Source: UBA2773 sp964458715 (GTDB taxonomy: Bacteria; Patescibacteriota; Minisyncoccia; Moranbacterales; DUUL01). Taken from it: a stretch of DNA of 64,000 nt. Location: assembly GCA_964458715.1 (NCBI GenBank), contig CAYWJP010000001.1:1-64000 (forward strand), written 5' to 3'. The position numbers and the translations under genes were made by a program. Numbering within the stretch: the stretch's first letter is position 1; every line of letters begins with the position of its first letter. Below are positions 49,875 through 58,864 of the stretch, one piece after another. The notes below the pieces were generated by a model. It searched no databases. It worked only from the letters and a program-made list of their open reading frames with translations, and had not been told where the DNA came from.

Positions 49875-51659
49875 TTATTTTTTTAATTCTTCTAATTCTT
49901 TAGAAATTTTCGAAAACTCTTCCATCAATAAATTCAAACTACTTTCGTCATCTTTTTCCTCTGCTGTTTTAATATCTTTAATGATATTAGCTAATTCCCC
50001 CTCTTTTCTAAATAGTTGAAGTTTTGCACAAACCTCCCGCCAATCAGAAATGGGTTCAATAATATTTTCCTCTAGACCTTCGGCGTTATAATCATAATTA
50101 ACCTGAGCTTCAAAACGATTTAATTTATCAGAAATTTTTTTAGTTTCGCCTTTTAAAATTTTTCCCCAAACATCTCGATATTCCTGATCTAGCAAATTAG
50201 AATCGAAATTTTTAATTTGTTTTGCCAATTGCTTAGAATACAAAACAACCAACCCCAAGATTCTTTCTTGTAATTGGATTATTTTTGGCTTATCAGTTTT
50301 TATCATTTCATCAGTCGAAGCTGTTCGCTTTTTCTGATTCACTTTATCTTCCTTTATTTTAACCCCTTCTAGCACTTCAGTCAACGTATCCTCCTTAACA
50401 TCAATTACATCTGCTAGTTTTCGAATCCAATAACTTTGCTCAATTAAATCAGAAATATCTTTAATAATATTTAATAATTTATGAGCAATGATTTTTTTGC
50501 CCTTAGGATTTTCTTTATCCTGTTTTTCAAGAATAGATGAGAAAAAATAATCCATCACTTGTTGAGAATTTTTAATGGCCTTTTTCCAAGCTGGAATATC
50601 TTCAATTACTAAATCATTTACGTCTTTGAAGCCCTTGGGTAATAAGATGATTTCTGCGTCGATATTTTCTACCAAACAAAGCTGAACACTTTTTGTCGCC
50701 GCTTTTTGTCCCGCTTCATCCATATCAAAACAAAGTTTAAAATTTCTCGTATATCTCTTCAAAATATTAATTTGATCGATAGTTAAAGCCGTCCCCGAAA
50801 CTGCCACGGTATTTTTAACTCCCGCGCTGAAAGAAGCCACTACATCCAAATTTCCTTCTACTATTATTACGAAATCCTGTTTTTTTATTTCCATTTTGGC
50901 TTGGCTTAGGCCGTAAATCACGCGACTTTTATCGTAAATAGGTGATTGGGAAGTATTAATATACTTAGCATTTTTTTCGTCTCCGCCCGGCATTACTCGA
51001 GCTGAATAACCTACCACTCTATCAGCCACATCAATCACCGGAAACATAATCCGATTTCGAAACCGGTCATAATAATCGTCTTTGGATGCTCCTGAAGTTC
51101 CATCTTTTTGGACCATCAAACCAGAATGAGCAATGTCAGCTAAATTATGCTTTCGACTTAAAAGAAAATTTAATAAATTGCTCCACCCGTCCGGAGCAAA
51201 ACCAATTCTAAAATTTTTAAATTGAGCAGTTTTAATTGCTCGGTCAGTCAAATATTTTCTAATTGATTTGGCCTTATTAGATTTATCAAATTGATATTGA
51301 TAAAATTTACTAGATAATTCTAAAATCTCATAAATTTTTTGTTTCTGATTTTTTTCTTTAGGATCAATTTTTTGAAACTTTGGTAAATCAACACCAGTTC
51401 GTTCTGCCAATCTCTCCAGAGCTTCTCTAAATTCCAATCCCTCAATCTCCATTAAAAAAGAAAAGATGTCGCCACCCTTTTGACAACCAAAACAATACCA
51501 AAAATTTCTCTCAGCATTAACCATAAAGGAAGGGGTTTTTTCATTATGGAATGGACACAAAGCCTTATAGTTTGTACCAGATTTTTCCAACTTTAAATAT
51601 TCTCCAATTAACTCCGAGACATTTAACCGCTCCTTGACTTGATCAACAGCGTCAGCCAT
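49875..51659 (-). CDS. dnaG: DNA primase
   Basis: The 594-aa primase makes RNA primers for replication. The N-terminal zinc finger CPFHNEKTPSFMV...FWYCFGCQKGGD starts at residue 35. The TOPRIM motif is EGNLDVVASFSAGVKNTVA (about 268-286) with DMDEAG near 315. A C-terminal helicase-interaction part is present but divergent. Normal length. Directly upstream of rpoD. Confidence 0.96.
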   Translation of the reverse strand: MADAVDQVKERLNVSELIGEYLKLEKSGTNYKALCPFHNEKTPSFMVNAERNFWYCFGCQKGGDIFSFLMEIEGLEFREALERLAERTGVDLPKFQKIDPKEKNQKQKIYEILELSSKFYQYQFDKSNKAKSIRKYLTDRAIKTAQFKNFRIGFAPDGWSNLLNFLLSRKHNLADIAHSGLMVQKDGTSGASKDDYYDRFRNRIMFPVIDVADRVVGYSARVMPGGDEKNAKYINTSQSPIYDKSRVIYGLSQAKMEIKKQDFVIIVEGNLDVVASFSAGVKNTVAVSGTALTIDQINILKRYTRNFKLCFDMDEAGQKAATKSVQLCLVENIDAEIILLPKGFKDVNDLVIEDIPAWKKAIKNSQQVMDYFFSSILEKQDKENPKGKKIIAHKLLNIIKDISDLIEQSYWIRKLADVIDVKEDTLTEVLEGVKIKEDKVNQKKRTASTDEMIKTDKPKIIQLQERILGLVVLYSKQLAKQIKNFDSNLLDQEYRDVWGKILKGETKKISDKLNRFEAQVNYDYNAEGLEENIIEPISDWREVCAKLQLFRKEGELANIIKDIKTAEEKDDESSLNLLMEEFSKISKELEELKK

Positions 51660-51692
51660 ATATTTAGGGATTACTGTAAAACCCAGTATAAA

Positions 51693-52187
51693 CTATAATT
51701 TCTCTTTATCCAAGAGTTTTTTCTTTTTTTCTTTTCCTGGTCCAAATTCACCGATTCCTCCAGAACGTGGAATCACACGATGACACGGAACGACTAATGG
51801 AACAGGATTAGTCGTGCAAGCACTAGCTACGGCTCGATAGGACCTAGACTTTCCAATTGCTTCAGCAATTTGACTATAGAACTGAACTTCTCCAGCAGGA
51901 ATGCTCTGCATGTATCGCCAAACTTTCATTTTAAAATCAGTACTTTCAACATCAAAAGGCAACTTTCCCCATTCAGTTTTTCCCTCTAGATAGCCTATTA
52001 ATTTTTTGAAATATTTGTTTTGGTCTCTAGCGACCTTTTGAATATTTTCAGTAACAAATTCTTTTTTGAAATCTGCTAACAGCTTTTTCGAAGAATTGCC
52101 TATTTCCACCCAACAAAAACCTTTGGAAGTTGTTGCCATCAAAACATAGCCAATGAAAGATTTATGAACTAGATAGTCTATCTGCAT
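51693..52187 (-). CDS. ogt: methylated-DNA-protein cysteine methyltransferase
   Basis: The 164-aa DNA repair protein removes alkyl groups from O6-alkylguanine. The active-site motif VVPCHRVIPRSG contains the acceptor Cys at about residue 137, preceded by SYRAVASACTTNP, the helix-turn-helix part. ATG 52187 was preferred to the upstream 52211 because it avoids overlap with rmuC and keeps the usual length. It is directly downstream of rmuC. Confidence 0.93.
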   Translation of the reverse strand: MQIDYLVHKSFIGYVLMATTSKGFCWVEIGNSSKKLLADFKKEFVTENIQKVARDQNKYFKKLIGYLEGKTEWGKLPFDVESTDFKMKVWRYMQSIPAGEVQFYSQIAEAIGKSRSYRAVASACTTNPVPLVVPCHRVIPRSGGIGEFGPGKEKKKKLLDKEKL

Positions 52188-52188
52188 A

Positions 52189-53328
52189 TTAATCTTCTTT
52201 AGGTCGATCAATTATTGGTCGGTCCACCGCTTCGATGATTTTTTTATCAGCAATTCGCAAAACATCTTTATCTATTTTGGTCAATTCCTTGCTAGCGTGA
52301 TTGTAGTGGTTGACAGTAGTCGACAAAGAATTGCCAACTTTCCCAAAAAATTCATCATAACTTTTCAAATGACGCCCCAATTTTTCCACATTTTTTTGAA
52401 TATTTTTTGCTGATTCTTCAATCTGAAGAGACCGAAGTCCCTGCAAAACCGTTTGAAGATAAGCCAAAAAAGAAGTCGGGGAAACAATTACTACGTGTTT
52501 TTCTTTGAAAGCGTATTCAACTAAATCTCGATGAGCTGAACCTACTCTTTTGATTAACAAATCATAATAAATTGATTCAGAAGGGATAAACATAAAAGCA
52601 AAATCCATGGTCTTTTCTTTGGGTCGAATGTATTTGGAAGTTTCATCAATCCGATTTTTCAAATCTTGATTGAAATCTTTTATCAGACCTGGTCGATCTT
52701 CTTTTTTACATTTCAAAAGTTTTTCATATTTTTCCAAAGAAAATTTAGAGTCAACTGGGATTATCTTGTCTTTAACAAAAATGACCGCATCGACTGCCTC
52801 CCCATTTTTAAATCGATACTGCATTTGAAAATTATGGGGTGGCAAAACATTCTTCAAAGTTTCCTCCAAGAAATACTCGCCCAAAACTCCCCGTTGTTTT
52901 GGATTTTTCAAAATATCCTGAAGGTCTTTCAATTGAGAAGAAAAATTAACCACCTGTTTATTGGTCTCATCTAATTTGGTTAATCTTTCAGTTACTTCTC
53001 TGATGGATCGGTTGGAATGTTTACTCATCTCATTGAATTGAGAATTAATCTGTTCAAATAAACTTCGACTTTCCTTAGAAATTCCCTTGGACATCTCTTG
53101 CATCACCTGACTGCTGTCTTTTAATTGGTTTTTAGTAATTTTATTTATTTCCGATAATTTATGATCCATAATTTCCGACATTTGCCCCATTCTTTGTTGC
53201 ATCATCATCATCGATTTATCTTCGTTCGGACTTTTTTTCAAATCCGTTAACTTTTGATTCAATACAAAAATTGCTCCAGCTGCAAGGATTATTAAAACTA
53301 TTAAAAATACGATTATTAAAATATCCAT
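52189..53328 (-). CDS. rmuC: DNA recombination protein RmuC
   Basis: The 379-aa protein has one N-terminal membrane helix (MDILIIVFLIVLIILAAG), a long coiled coil (about residues 25-130) and the conserved RmuC domain with RGVLGEYFLEETLKNVLP (about 143-160) and DFAFMFIPSESIYYDLL (about 247-263). It limits recombination at inverted repeats in E. coli, which is notable in this repeat-rich DNA. The frame is open to 53400, but that would overlap porB, and ATG 53328 fits the family. Confidence 0.93.
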   Translation of the reverse strand: MDILIIVFLIVLIILAAGAIFVLNQKLTDLKKSPNEDKSMMMMQQRMGQMSEIMDHKLSEINKITKNQLKDSSQVMQEMSKGISKESRSLFEQINSQFNEMSKHSNRSIREVTERLTKLDETNKQVVNFSSQLKDLQDILKNPKQRGVLGEYFLEETLKNVLPPHNFQMQYRFKNGEAVDAVIFVKDKIIPVDSKFSLEKYEKLLKCKKEDRPGLIKDFNQDLKNRIDETSKYIRPKEKTMDFAFMFIPSESIYYDLLIKRVGSAHRDLVEYAFKEKHVVIVSPTSFLAYLQTVLQGLRSLQIEESAKNIQKNVEKLGRHLKSYDEFFGKVGNSLSTTVNHYNHASKELTKIDKDVLRIADKKIIEAVDRPIIDRPKED

Positions 53329-53354
53329 AAGATTAATTTCTAATTTATACTTCC

Positions 53355-54278
53355 TCAAACTCTCACTCTTGTCTCCTCTAAATCCCCCACCCTCTCCCAT
53401 TGCTCATCAACTTTATTTTGGATGTCCTTTATTAGAGCATTTTTATTCTTACTCTTGAAAATGTGCTTGAATCTCCCCTGAGTTTGAATAAATTCTTCAA
53501 TTTTAATTCTCTTTTGAGGCTTATAATTGATCTTGTATTCTCCATCAATAATTTCGTAAAGTGGCCAAAAATTAGTTTCTGTTCCTAATTTGGCAATTTC
53601 GATAGTTTTATAAGGAGCATGCACCCACTGATTAGGGCAAGGTGAAAAAACTAAAATGAACGAAGGACCTTTGGTAGCAAAAGCTTTTTTAACTTTGGCC
53701 TGAAAATCATCAATAAACCCCACATTGGCAGTCGCCGCGTATTTAATATGATGAGCGGCTACAATCGCCATTAAATCTTTTCGAGCTACTTCTTTTCCAA
53801 AAGATTCTTTGCCAGCTGGGGTGGTTTCGGTTGAAGCGCCAAAGGGCGTAGCTCCGCTTCTCTGATTTCCAGTGTTCATATAAGCTCCATTATCATAACA
53901 AACATAAAGAAAATCGTGTTGTCGTTCCAAGGCTCCCGACAAAGCTTGCAATCCAATATCATAAGTCCCGCCATCTCCACCAAAAGCCACAAATTTAACT
54001 GGTTTTTTTGTTTTGATTTTTTTGCGTTTAAGTAAAGCTCTGTAGGCCGTTTCCGCTCCCGAAACCGTCGCTCCAGCATTTCCAAAAACACTATGAATAT
54101 AGGGAACTTTCCAAGAAGTATTCGGATAAATTGTGGTAGTCACTTCCATGCAACCGGTAGCATTAGTCACGACGATTGGATTATCAGTTCCATTCAAAAC
54201 TGTTCGAGCAATTATCCCGATTGGACAACCAGCACAAGTTCCAGAAGTAGTAAATTTTTGTTCTTTTTCTTTAAGCAT
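53355..54278 (-). CDS. porB: pyruvate/2-oxoacid:ferredoxin oxidoreductase, beta subunit
   Basis: The 307-aa thiamine-diphosphate subunit has CAGCPIGIIARTVLNG (about residues 14-29), with the first Cys ligands for the proximal Fe-S cluster, and the ThDP motif AFGGDGGTYDIGLQALSGAL (about 98-117). MNTGNQRSGATPFGA follows (about 133-147). With the alpha, gamma and delta subunits it converts pyruvate and CoA to acetyl-CoA, CO2 and reduced ferredoxin. Last gene of the POR operon. Confidence 0.93.
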   Translation of the reverse strand: MLKEKEQKFTTSGTCAGCPIGIIARTVLNGTDNPIVVTNATGCMEVTTTIYPNTSWKVPYIHSVFGNAGATVSGAETAYRALLKRKKIKTKKPVKFVAFGGDGGTYDIGLQALSGALERQHDFLYVCYDNGAYMNTGNQRSGATPFGASTETTPAGKESFGKEVARKDLMAIVAAHHIKYAATANVGFIDDFQAKVKKAFATKGPSFILVFSPCPNQWVHAPYKTIEIAKLGTETNFWPLYEIIDGEYKINYKPQKRIKIEEFIQTQGRFKHIFKSKNKNALIKDIQNKVDEQWERVGDLEETRVRV

Positions 54279-54301
54279 ATATAAATTGTTATTTAAAAAA
54301 T

Positions 54302-54478
54302 ATCAATAAATTCTAAATCCAAAATTTCAAATTCCAAATAAATTACAATTTTCAAAATCTCGATGCTCAAAAACTAGCTTCGAGAATGTTTTGAATTTAA
54401 AATATTGTTATTTGGTGCTTATTTGTTATTTGTAATTTTAAATTTGGTGCTTATTTTCAAATTATTTAATTCAAAATC
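54302..54478. repeat. family D AT-rich hairpin between porA and porB
   Basis: CAAATTCCAAATAAATTACAATTTTC on the left and two GTGCTTATTTG-type units (near 54415 and 54448) on the right form a long imperfect inverted repeat. An inner CTCGATGC...GCTTCGAG dyad sits at 54359-54383. Confidence 0.55.
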
Positions 54479-55607
54479 ACATCATAAAATATATTTCCTT
54501 CCTTTTTTTATTGAATATACCTTCAATATCTTTTTCAAAAATATCCCTCCCTCCCAAACCGTAAACTACACTTTCAGGTTCTTTTCCGGTGGATTTTTGA
54601 ACCTCACCTACCAAAACCTGCCCTGTTCCAAAAGCCATATTCCGATCCATCACAACTACCCGTTTAATTCCTTTCAAGGCTTTTTGAACTTCTTTGCGAG
54701 GGAAAGGTCGGAATAGTCTAATCTTTAATAATCCCACTTTTTTTCCTTCTGCTCGCATTTTATCAACTACGCTAGAAATTGTTCCACAAGTTGATCCCAT
54801 TGCTACCATAACTATATTAGCGTCTTTTATTTTATAAGTTTCAATTTGTTCATATTTTCGCCCAGATATTTTTCCAAAATCTTTGACGACTTCATTGAAT
54901 TTTTTCCCTGCCTCTTCCATTGCATCGTAAATTTGCTTCCTAAATTCAAAATAACTATCAGGCAAAGCAATTGAACCAAAAGTTTTAGGCTTATCAAAAT
55001 CCAAAAGACTTTTTTTAGGTTTATATTCTCCAATAAATTTATAAACTATACCATCGTTCAAAAGTTCTAAATTCTCTACGCTATGAGAAAGAATGAAACC
55101 ATCCAAGTTGATTATGGCTGGCAATAAAACTTTTTCGGCTAATTTTAGAGCGATAAAAGTATTATCATAAGCCTCTTGAGCATTTTCCGAAAAAATTTGA
55201 ATCCAACCAGTATCTCTCATTGCCATAGCATCCGAATGATCGCAGTGAATATTTAGAGGACCAGAAATGGCTCGATTAGCTACTGCCATTACAATTGGCA
55301 ACCGCATCGCGGAAGCCACTGGTAAAACTTCCATCATATACATAATTCCCTGAGAAGCCGAAGCTGTCATTGTTCGCGCCCCTGAAGCCGAAGCTCCAAT
55401 ACAAGCACTCATAGCGCTATGCTCTGATTCAACCTGAATCATTTCGGTATCAGCTTTTCCATCGACTACTTTCTTGGAAAAATATTCCACTATCGGAGTT
55501 TGGGGAGTAATCGGATAAACCGCCATCACGTCTGGATTGATTTGATTAATCGCTTCTCCGACAGCAAATCCGCCAGTCAAAGCTACTTTTTTATTTTTGC
55601 TTATCAT
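54477..55607 (-). CDS. porA: pyruvate/2-oxoacid:ferredoxin oxidoreductase, alpha subunit
   Basis: The 376-aa product has the pyrimidine-binding domain (ALTGGFAVGEAINQINPDVM, AVYPITPQTPIVEYF near residue 30) and the transketolase C-terminal domain (DANIVMVAMGSTCGTIS near 264). ESEHSAMSACIGASASGAR (about 59-77) holds the catalytic Glu region. It overlaps the upstream HAD gene by 17 bp and is separated from porB by a family D repeat block. Confidence 0.93.
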   Translation of the reverse strand: MISKNKKVALTGGFAVGEAINQINPDVMAVYPITPQTPIVEYFSKKVVDGKADTEMIQVESEHSAMSACIGASASGARTMTASASQGIMYMMEVLPVASAMRLPIVMAVANRAISGPLNIHCDHSDAMAMRDTGWIQIFSENAQEAYDNTFIALKLAEKVLLPAIINLDGFILSHSVENLELLNDGIVYKFIGEYKPKKSLLDFDKPKTFGSIALPDSYFEFRKQIYDAMEEAGKKFNEVVKDFGKISGRKYEQIETYKIKDANIVMVAMGSTCGTISSVVDKMRAEGKKVGLLKIRLFRPFPRKEVQKALKGIKRVVVMDRNMAFGTGQVLVGEVQKSTGKEPESVVYGLGGRDIFEKDIEGIFNKKRKEIYFMM

Positions 55608-56277
55608 CTGTATTTTCTATAAATTTAATTACCTCACCAAAATTTTCAACTTTTTTATCAGCTAAATCTATTACATTTTTTCGAGACACATTTTCGGTAT
55701 AAGCTAAAAAATAATCGGCTTCTTCTTCTCTTTTGATCTCATAATCAGTCCAACCATCCCCAACTGCAAAAATCATTCCTTTAAGGTCCAAGGCTTCCAT
55801 TTGCTTAACTTTTCCGTAAGCTTTAGTCATAAAACCGCCCTCGTTAATTCCAGAAACCATTCCCTGATTATCGAACACGAATTCATTGGCTAAAATATTT
55901 TCTCGAGGAATTTTGAAATAATCCGAAACTAGAAAAATACATTGCTTGAAACCGCCTGATATTACAAAAATTTGCTTATTGTTTTTCTCTAAAAAATCTT
56001 TATTCTCCAAAAAAGAATCTGAAATATTTTCTCTCATTTTTTGAGCTACTTTCTCCACTTCTTCGCGACTAGCTGAAAAAAGTTTTAATCGACTTCTTAA
56101 AGATTCAGCAAAGGAAATCTCGCCTCTCATTCCTTTTTTAGTAATTTCTTCAATTTTTTCTTGAATTTCATTTTTATTGGGATTGTCTTTTAAAGCCTCT
56201 CGAGCTATCTCCTCTAAAGCTTCTAATTTTACAAAAGTACTATCAAAATCTATCACTAAAAAATTAGTTGAGTTCAT
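55591..56277 (-). CDS. HAD-family phosphatase (SerB-like)
   Basis: The 228-aa enzyme has HAD motif I DFDSTFVKLEALEE (DxDxT, about residues 9-22), motif II FVISGGFKQC (about 103-112) and motif III/IV AVGDGWTDYEIKR (about 176-188), closest to the SerB/phosphoserine phosphatase branch (HAD-IB). Its position between the ferredoxin-like and alpha subunits of POR, overlapping porA by 17 bp, is unusual. Substrate uncertain. Confidence 0.85.
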   Translation of the reverse strand: MNSTNFLVIDFDSTFVKLEALEEIAREALKDNPNKNEIQEKIEEITKKGMRGEISFAESLRSRLKLFSASREEVEKVAQKMRENISDSFLENKDFLEKNNKQIFVISGGFKQCIFLVSDYFKIPRENILANEFVFDNQGMVSGINEGGFMTKAYGKVKQMEALDLKGMIFAVGDGWTDYEIKREEEADYFLAYTENVSRKNVIDLADKKVENFGEVIKFIENTDDKQK

Positions 56278-56294
56278 CTATAAATCTTTATGGG

Positions 56295-56585
56295 TTATTT
56301 CGTATCCTTATTTATCATTTTTATGGCTTTAATTGGACAGATTTCAGCGCACAAACCACAACCTTTGCAATATTTATAATCCACCACAGATTTATTTTTA
56401 CCGTCCACTTTTTTTATTCTTATTGCATCTTCTGGACAAAATTTTACACATAAACCACAAGCGATACATTTGTCACTAATTTCTGGCGCCACTTGAGACC
56501 ACTCACCAGTAGGTGGATAATTTTTTTCATCATTTTCAATTACTCCCCCTAATTCTTGTCCTTTTTTATCATTATTATTCTTCAT
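56295..56585 (-). CDS. porD: 2-oxoacid:ferredoxin oxidoreductase, delta (ferredoxin) subunit
   Basis: The 96-aa protein has two complete 4Fe-4S motifs: CIACGLCVKFCPEDAIR and CKGCGLCAEICPIKAIK, each CxxCxxCxxxCP. ATG 56585 (MKNNNDKK) is chosen; it overlaps the gamma-subunit stop by 11 bp. It relays electrons from the ThDP site to external ferredoxin. Confidence 0.93.
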   Translation of the reverse strand: MKNNNDKKGQELGGVIENDEKNYPPTGEWSQVAPEISDKCIACGLCVKFCPEDAIRIKKVDGKNKSVVDYKYCKGCGLCAEICPIKAIKMINKDTK

Positions 56586-57132
56586 AAGCTGCCCTGATAG
56601 CATTAATATTTTTATTAGTTTTTTCTAAACCAATCTTCTCTCCGTATTTACTACGAAAAACTTTAACTAAATTTTCCAATTTAACCGCCTTAGTAACTAC
56701 TGAAAATTTTCCTAGGATAACGGTGTTGGGCCTATTTTCTCCTACTATTTTAGTTGAAAGACCCGAAGCATCAACAATGACCAGATTACCCTTGAAGGGA
56801 ATCAAAGCTGAAATTTCCTCCTTAGTTTTCCGAGTATTTATTATTAAAAACGAATCTTTACTTAAATTTTCAAAACCTTCAAAAACCTCCAACAGAGTTT
56901 CATCCAAAACCATGAAACAAGCTGGGTTGGTAATCGGCTCTCGAGTTTTTATGGGCTTATCAAAAATTCGAACAAAAGTTTGAACTGGAGCGCCACTTCT
57001 CTCTGGACCAAATTCCGGAAAAGCTTGAACGTATTTGTCTTCCAACAAAGCCCCTTGGGCAATTATCTCAGCGGTCGTTTTAGCTCCTTGCCCGCCTCGT
57101 CCATAAATTATAATTTCAAATATCTTTTTCAT
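56575..57132 (-). CDS. porG: 2-oxoacid:ferredoxin oxidoreductase, gamma subunit
   Basis: The 185-aa product has IYGRGGQGAKTTAEIIAQGA (residues 9-28) and FPEFGPERSGAPVQTFVRI (about 39-57), both signatures of the POR gamma subunit, which contributes to CoA binding. It is the first gene of the operon porG-porD-HAD-porA-porB. The MKKIFE start is 23 bp downstream of the DsbA-like gene's stop, so that gene may be in the same transcript. Confidence 0.93.
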   Translation of the reverse strand: MKKIFEIIIYGRGGQGAKTTAEIIAQGALLEDKYVQAFPEFGPERSGAPVQTFVRIFDKPIKTREPITNPACFMVLDETLLEVFEGFENLSKDSFLIINTRKTKEEISALIPFKGNLVIVDASGLSTKIVGENRPNTVILGKFSVVTKAVKLENLVKVFRSKYGEKIGLEKTNKNINAIRAAYEE

Positions 57133-57155
57133 TTTTATTTTATTTTACAAATTTT

Positions 57156-58373
57156 CTATTCTAAATGTACTTTAACTATTTCAATAATATCTTCTTTTTG
57201 AAAAATTCCGTTCAAAAAATCTTCTCCCACGAATGAAGCTGGTGTTCCGGCAATTCCAAATTGGTTTCCTTGTTCAATGGATTCTAAAATTAAATCTCGG
57301 CTAGTCTCAGCGCTACTACATTCATCAAATTCTATTTTATTTAAGCCTATCTGCAAAGCGTATTGATCAAAAATTTTAAAATCTTTACTAATAATCCATT
57401 TTTCTTGATTAGCAAACAATAAATCAGCCATTTCTTCAAATCGTCCTTGCTTATAAGCACACTGTCCAGCCAAAGCCGCACTAATAGCTTGTCCCTGCAA
57501 ATCTAGAGGAAAATTTTTGTAAACCAGCGCTAACTGATCTCCAGTAAATTCATTTCGAGCCTGTTTAGCTGCTTCATAAAAAATTTTAGAATAAGAACAT
57601 TGAAAATCAAAAAAGGTTATAATTTTTACTTGAGCGCTTTTATTTCCAATAATAATATCTCCATCTTTTTCGGTAGGAATTTCTAAATATTTCCCTACTG
57701 GAATTCCTAAGGCGGTAGCGTTCAAGACAAACTTGTTATCTTTTTGATTAAAAATTTCTTGAACCTGATCTTCCTGGAAAAAATTGGCTTCTTGAATCTT
57801 TTTGTCAAAAACAAAAGAAGGGATACTTTTTAATTCATAATTTTTAATTAATTTTTTTCCTTCTTCTGAAGATTCAGAAACTTTATTAATAGCCATAGTA
57901 GGAATAAATTTCTTCATCCAAACTAAAATATCATCAGCGTTACAAGCTATACATTCTTCTTCGTTATCAGCAATCAAAATATCAACTTTAATAGCAGGTT
58001 CTTTATAGGCCACCCAAGTTTTATCGCCTAACTCAAACACATCAGCTGTTCGTAAAGATCTTTCAGAATAACCATTCTTGGTAACAATTTGCATTACATC
58101 CACGAATAAACTCCCCACAAAAAGTCCCAAGATAAGAACAATGGCAGAAATTAAATTCTGAATTTTGCTATTCTCCTTTTTTTTATTTTCAATATCTCGC
58201 AAAGTCATCCCTCTTCGAGACTTCTTGACCGTTTTCTGGCTAGAAGTAATTTTAACTTTTCTAATTTGACTCTTTTTCTGAACTTTTGCTCTAATTTTCT
58301 TTTGACGAATCTTTTTGATCATCTTTTCAACAAACTTTGTCTTTCCCTCCTTATTTTTATTTTTTTTAGCCAT
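57156..58373 (-). CDS. membrane-anchored two-domain thioredoxin/DsbA-like protein
   Basis: The 405-aa protein has a strongly basic cytoplasmic tail (residues 1-72), one membrane helix (about 74-98) and two extracytoplasmic domains. The first has a CxxC motif (EECIACNADD, about 137) and a cis-Pro-like SIPSFVF segment. The second is DsbA-like with FFDFQCSYSKIFYEAAKQ (about 251), where the usual CxxC has become CxxS, and GTPASFVGEDF near 377. It may act in disulfide formation or isomerisation outside the cytoplasm. Upstream of the POR operon. Confidence 0.75.
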   Translation of the reverse strand: MAKKNKNKEGKTKFVEKMIKKIRQKKIRAKVQKKSQIRKVKITSSQKTVKKSRRGMTLRDIENKKKENSKIQNLISAIVLILGLFVGSLFVDVMQIVTKNGYSERSLRTADVFELGDKTWVAYKEPAIKVDILIADNEEECIACNADDILVWMKKFIPTMAINKVSESSEEGKKLIKNYELKSIPSFVFDKKIQEANFFQEDQVQEIFNQKDNKFVLNATALGIPVGKYLEIPTEKDGDIIIGNKSAQVKIITFFDFQCSYSKIFYEAAKQARNEFTGDQLALVYKNFPLDLQGQAISAALAGQCAYKQGRFEEMADLLFANQEKWIISKDFKIFDQYALQIGLNKIEFDECSSAETSRDLILESIEQGNQFGIAGTPASFVGEDFLNGIFQKEDIIEIVKVHLE

Positions 58374-58408
58374 TTCAATTTGGTTTAAAAATAAGGTTTT
58401 AATTAATA

Positions 58409-58639
58409 TTAATATTCATTTTCGTTATTTGATTTAAAAACCTCTTGTTTAATTTGGATTTCATCACTTTTCAAAATTTTCTGATCATCATATCCAGAAA
58501 CAATTGTTCGTAAAGCTTGTGATTTAAACATTACTCCAATTAAAAATCCTAGCACAAATAACGCTCCTAATCTCAACCTACCTATAAAAATTTCATCTTT
58601 AATTATTTTTTCCCAATTGATTTTTTTCTTGATTTTCAT
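58409..58639 (-). CDS. small membrane protein
   Basis: The 76-aa product has a basic amphipathic N-terminal part (MKIKKKINWEKIIKDE), one hydrophobic segment (LRLGALFVLGFLIGVMFK, about residues 22-39) and an acidic C-terminal tail. The topology is N-in/C-out. It lies 35 bp upstream of the DsbA-like gene and may be its partner. Family unrecognised. Confidence 0.55.
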   Translation of the reverse strand: MKIKKKINWEKIIKDEIFIGRLRLGALFVLGFLIGVMFKSQALRTIVSGYDDQKILKSDEIQIKQEVFKSNNENEY

Positions 58640-58802
58640 ATTGCGTTTATTAATATTCTCCTATTCAACACCAAGAAACTATTTAAAATTTCACCATAAT
58701 TTATAAAATTTTACTTATTTATTAAAAAGACAGTTACTAATAAAATATCACATTAAAAACAGTTTCACAACTGTATCCTCAAGGTTATTTTTTCTTACTA
58801 TG

Positions 58803-58830
58803 TTGATAATCTTTTTTAATTTGATATACT
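58803..58830 (+). promoter_or_regulatory. sigma70-type promoter of the 58865 gene
   Basis: TTGATA (58803-58808), a 16-bp spacer and TATACT (58825-58830) lie 35 bp before the ATG. Confidence 0.6.
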
Positions 58831-58864
58831 AAATTATAGAAACAACAAATTAAAATAAAATACG

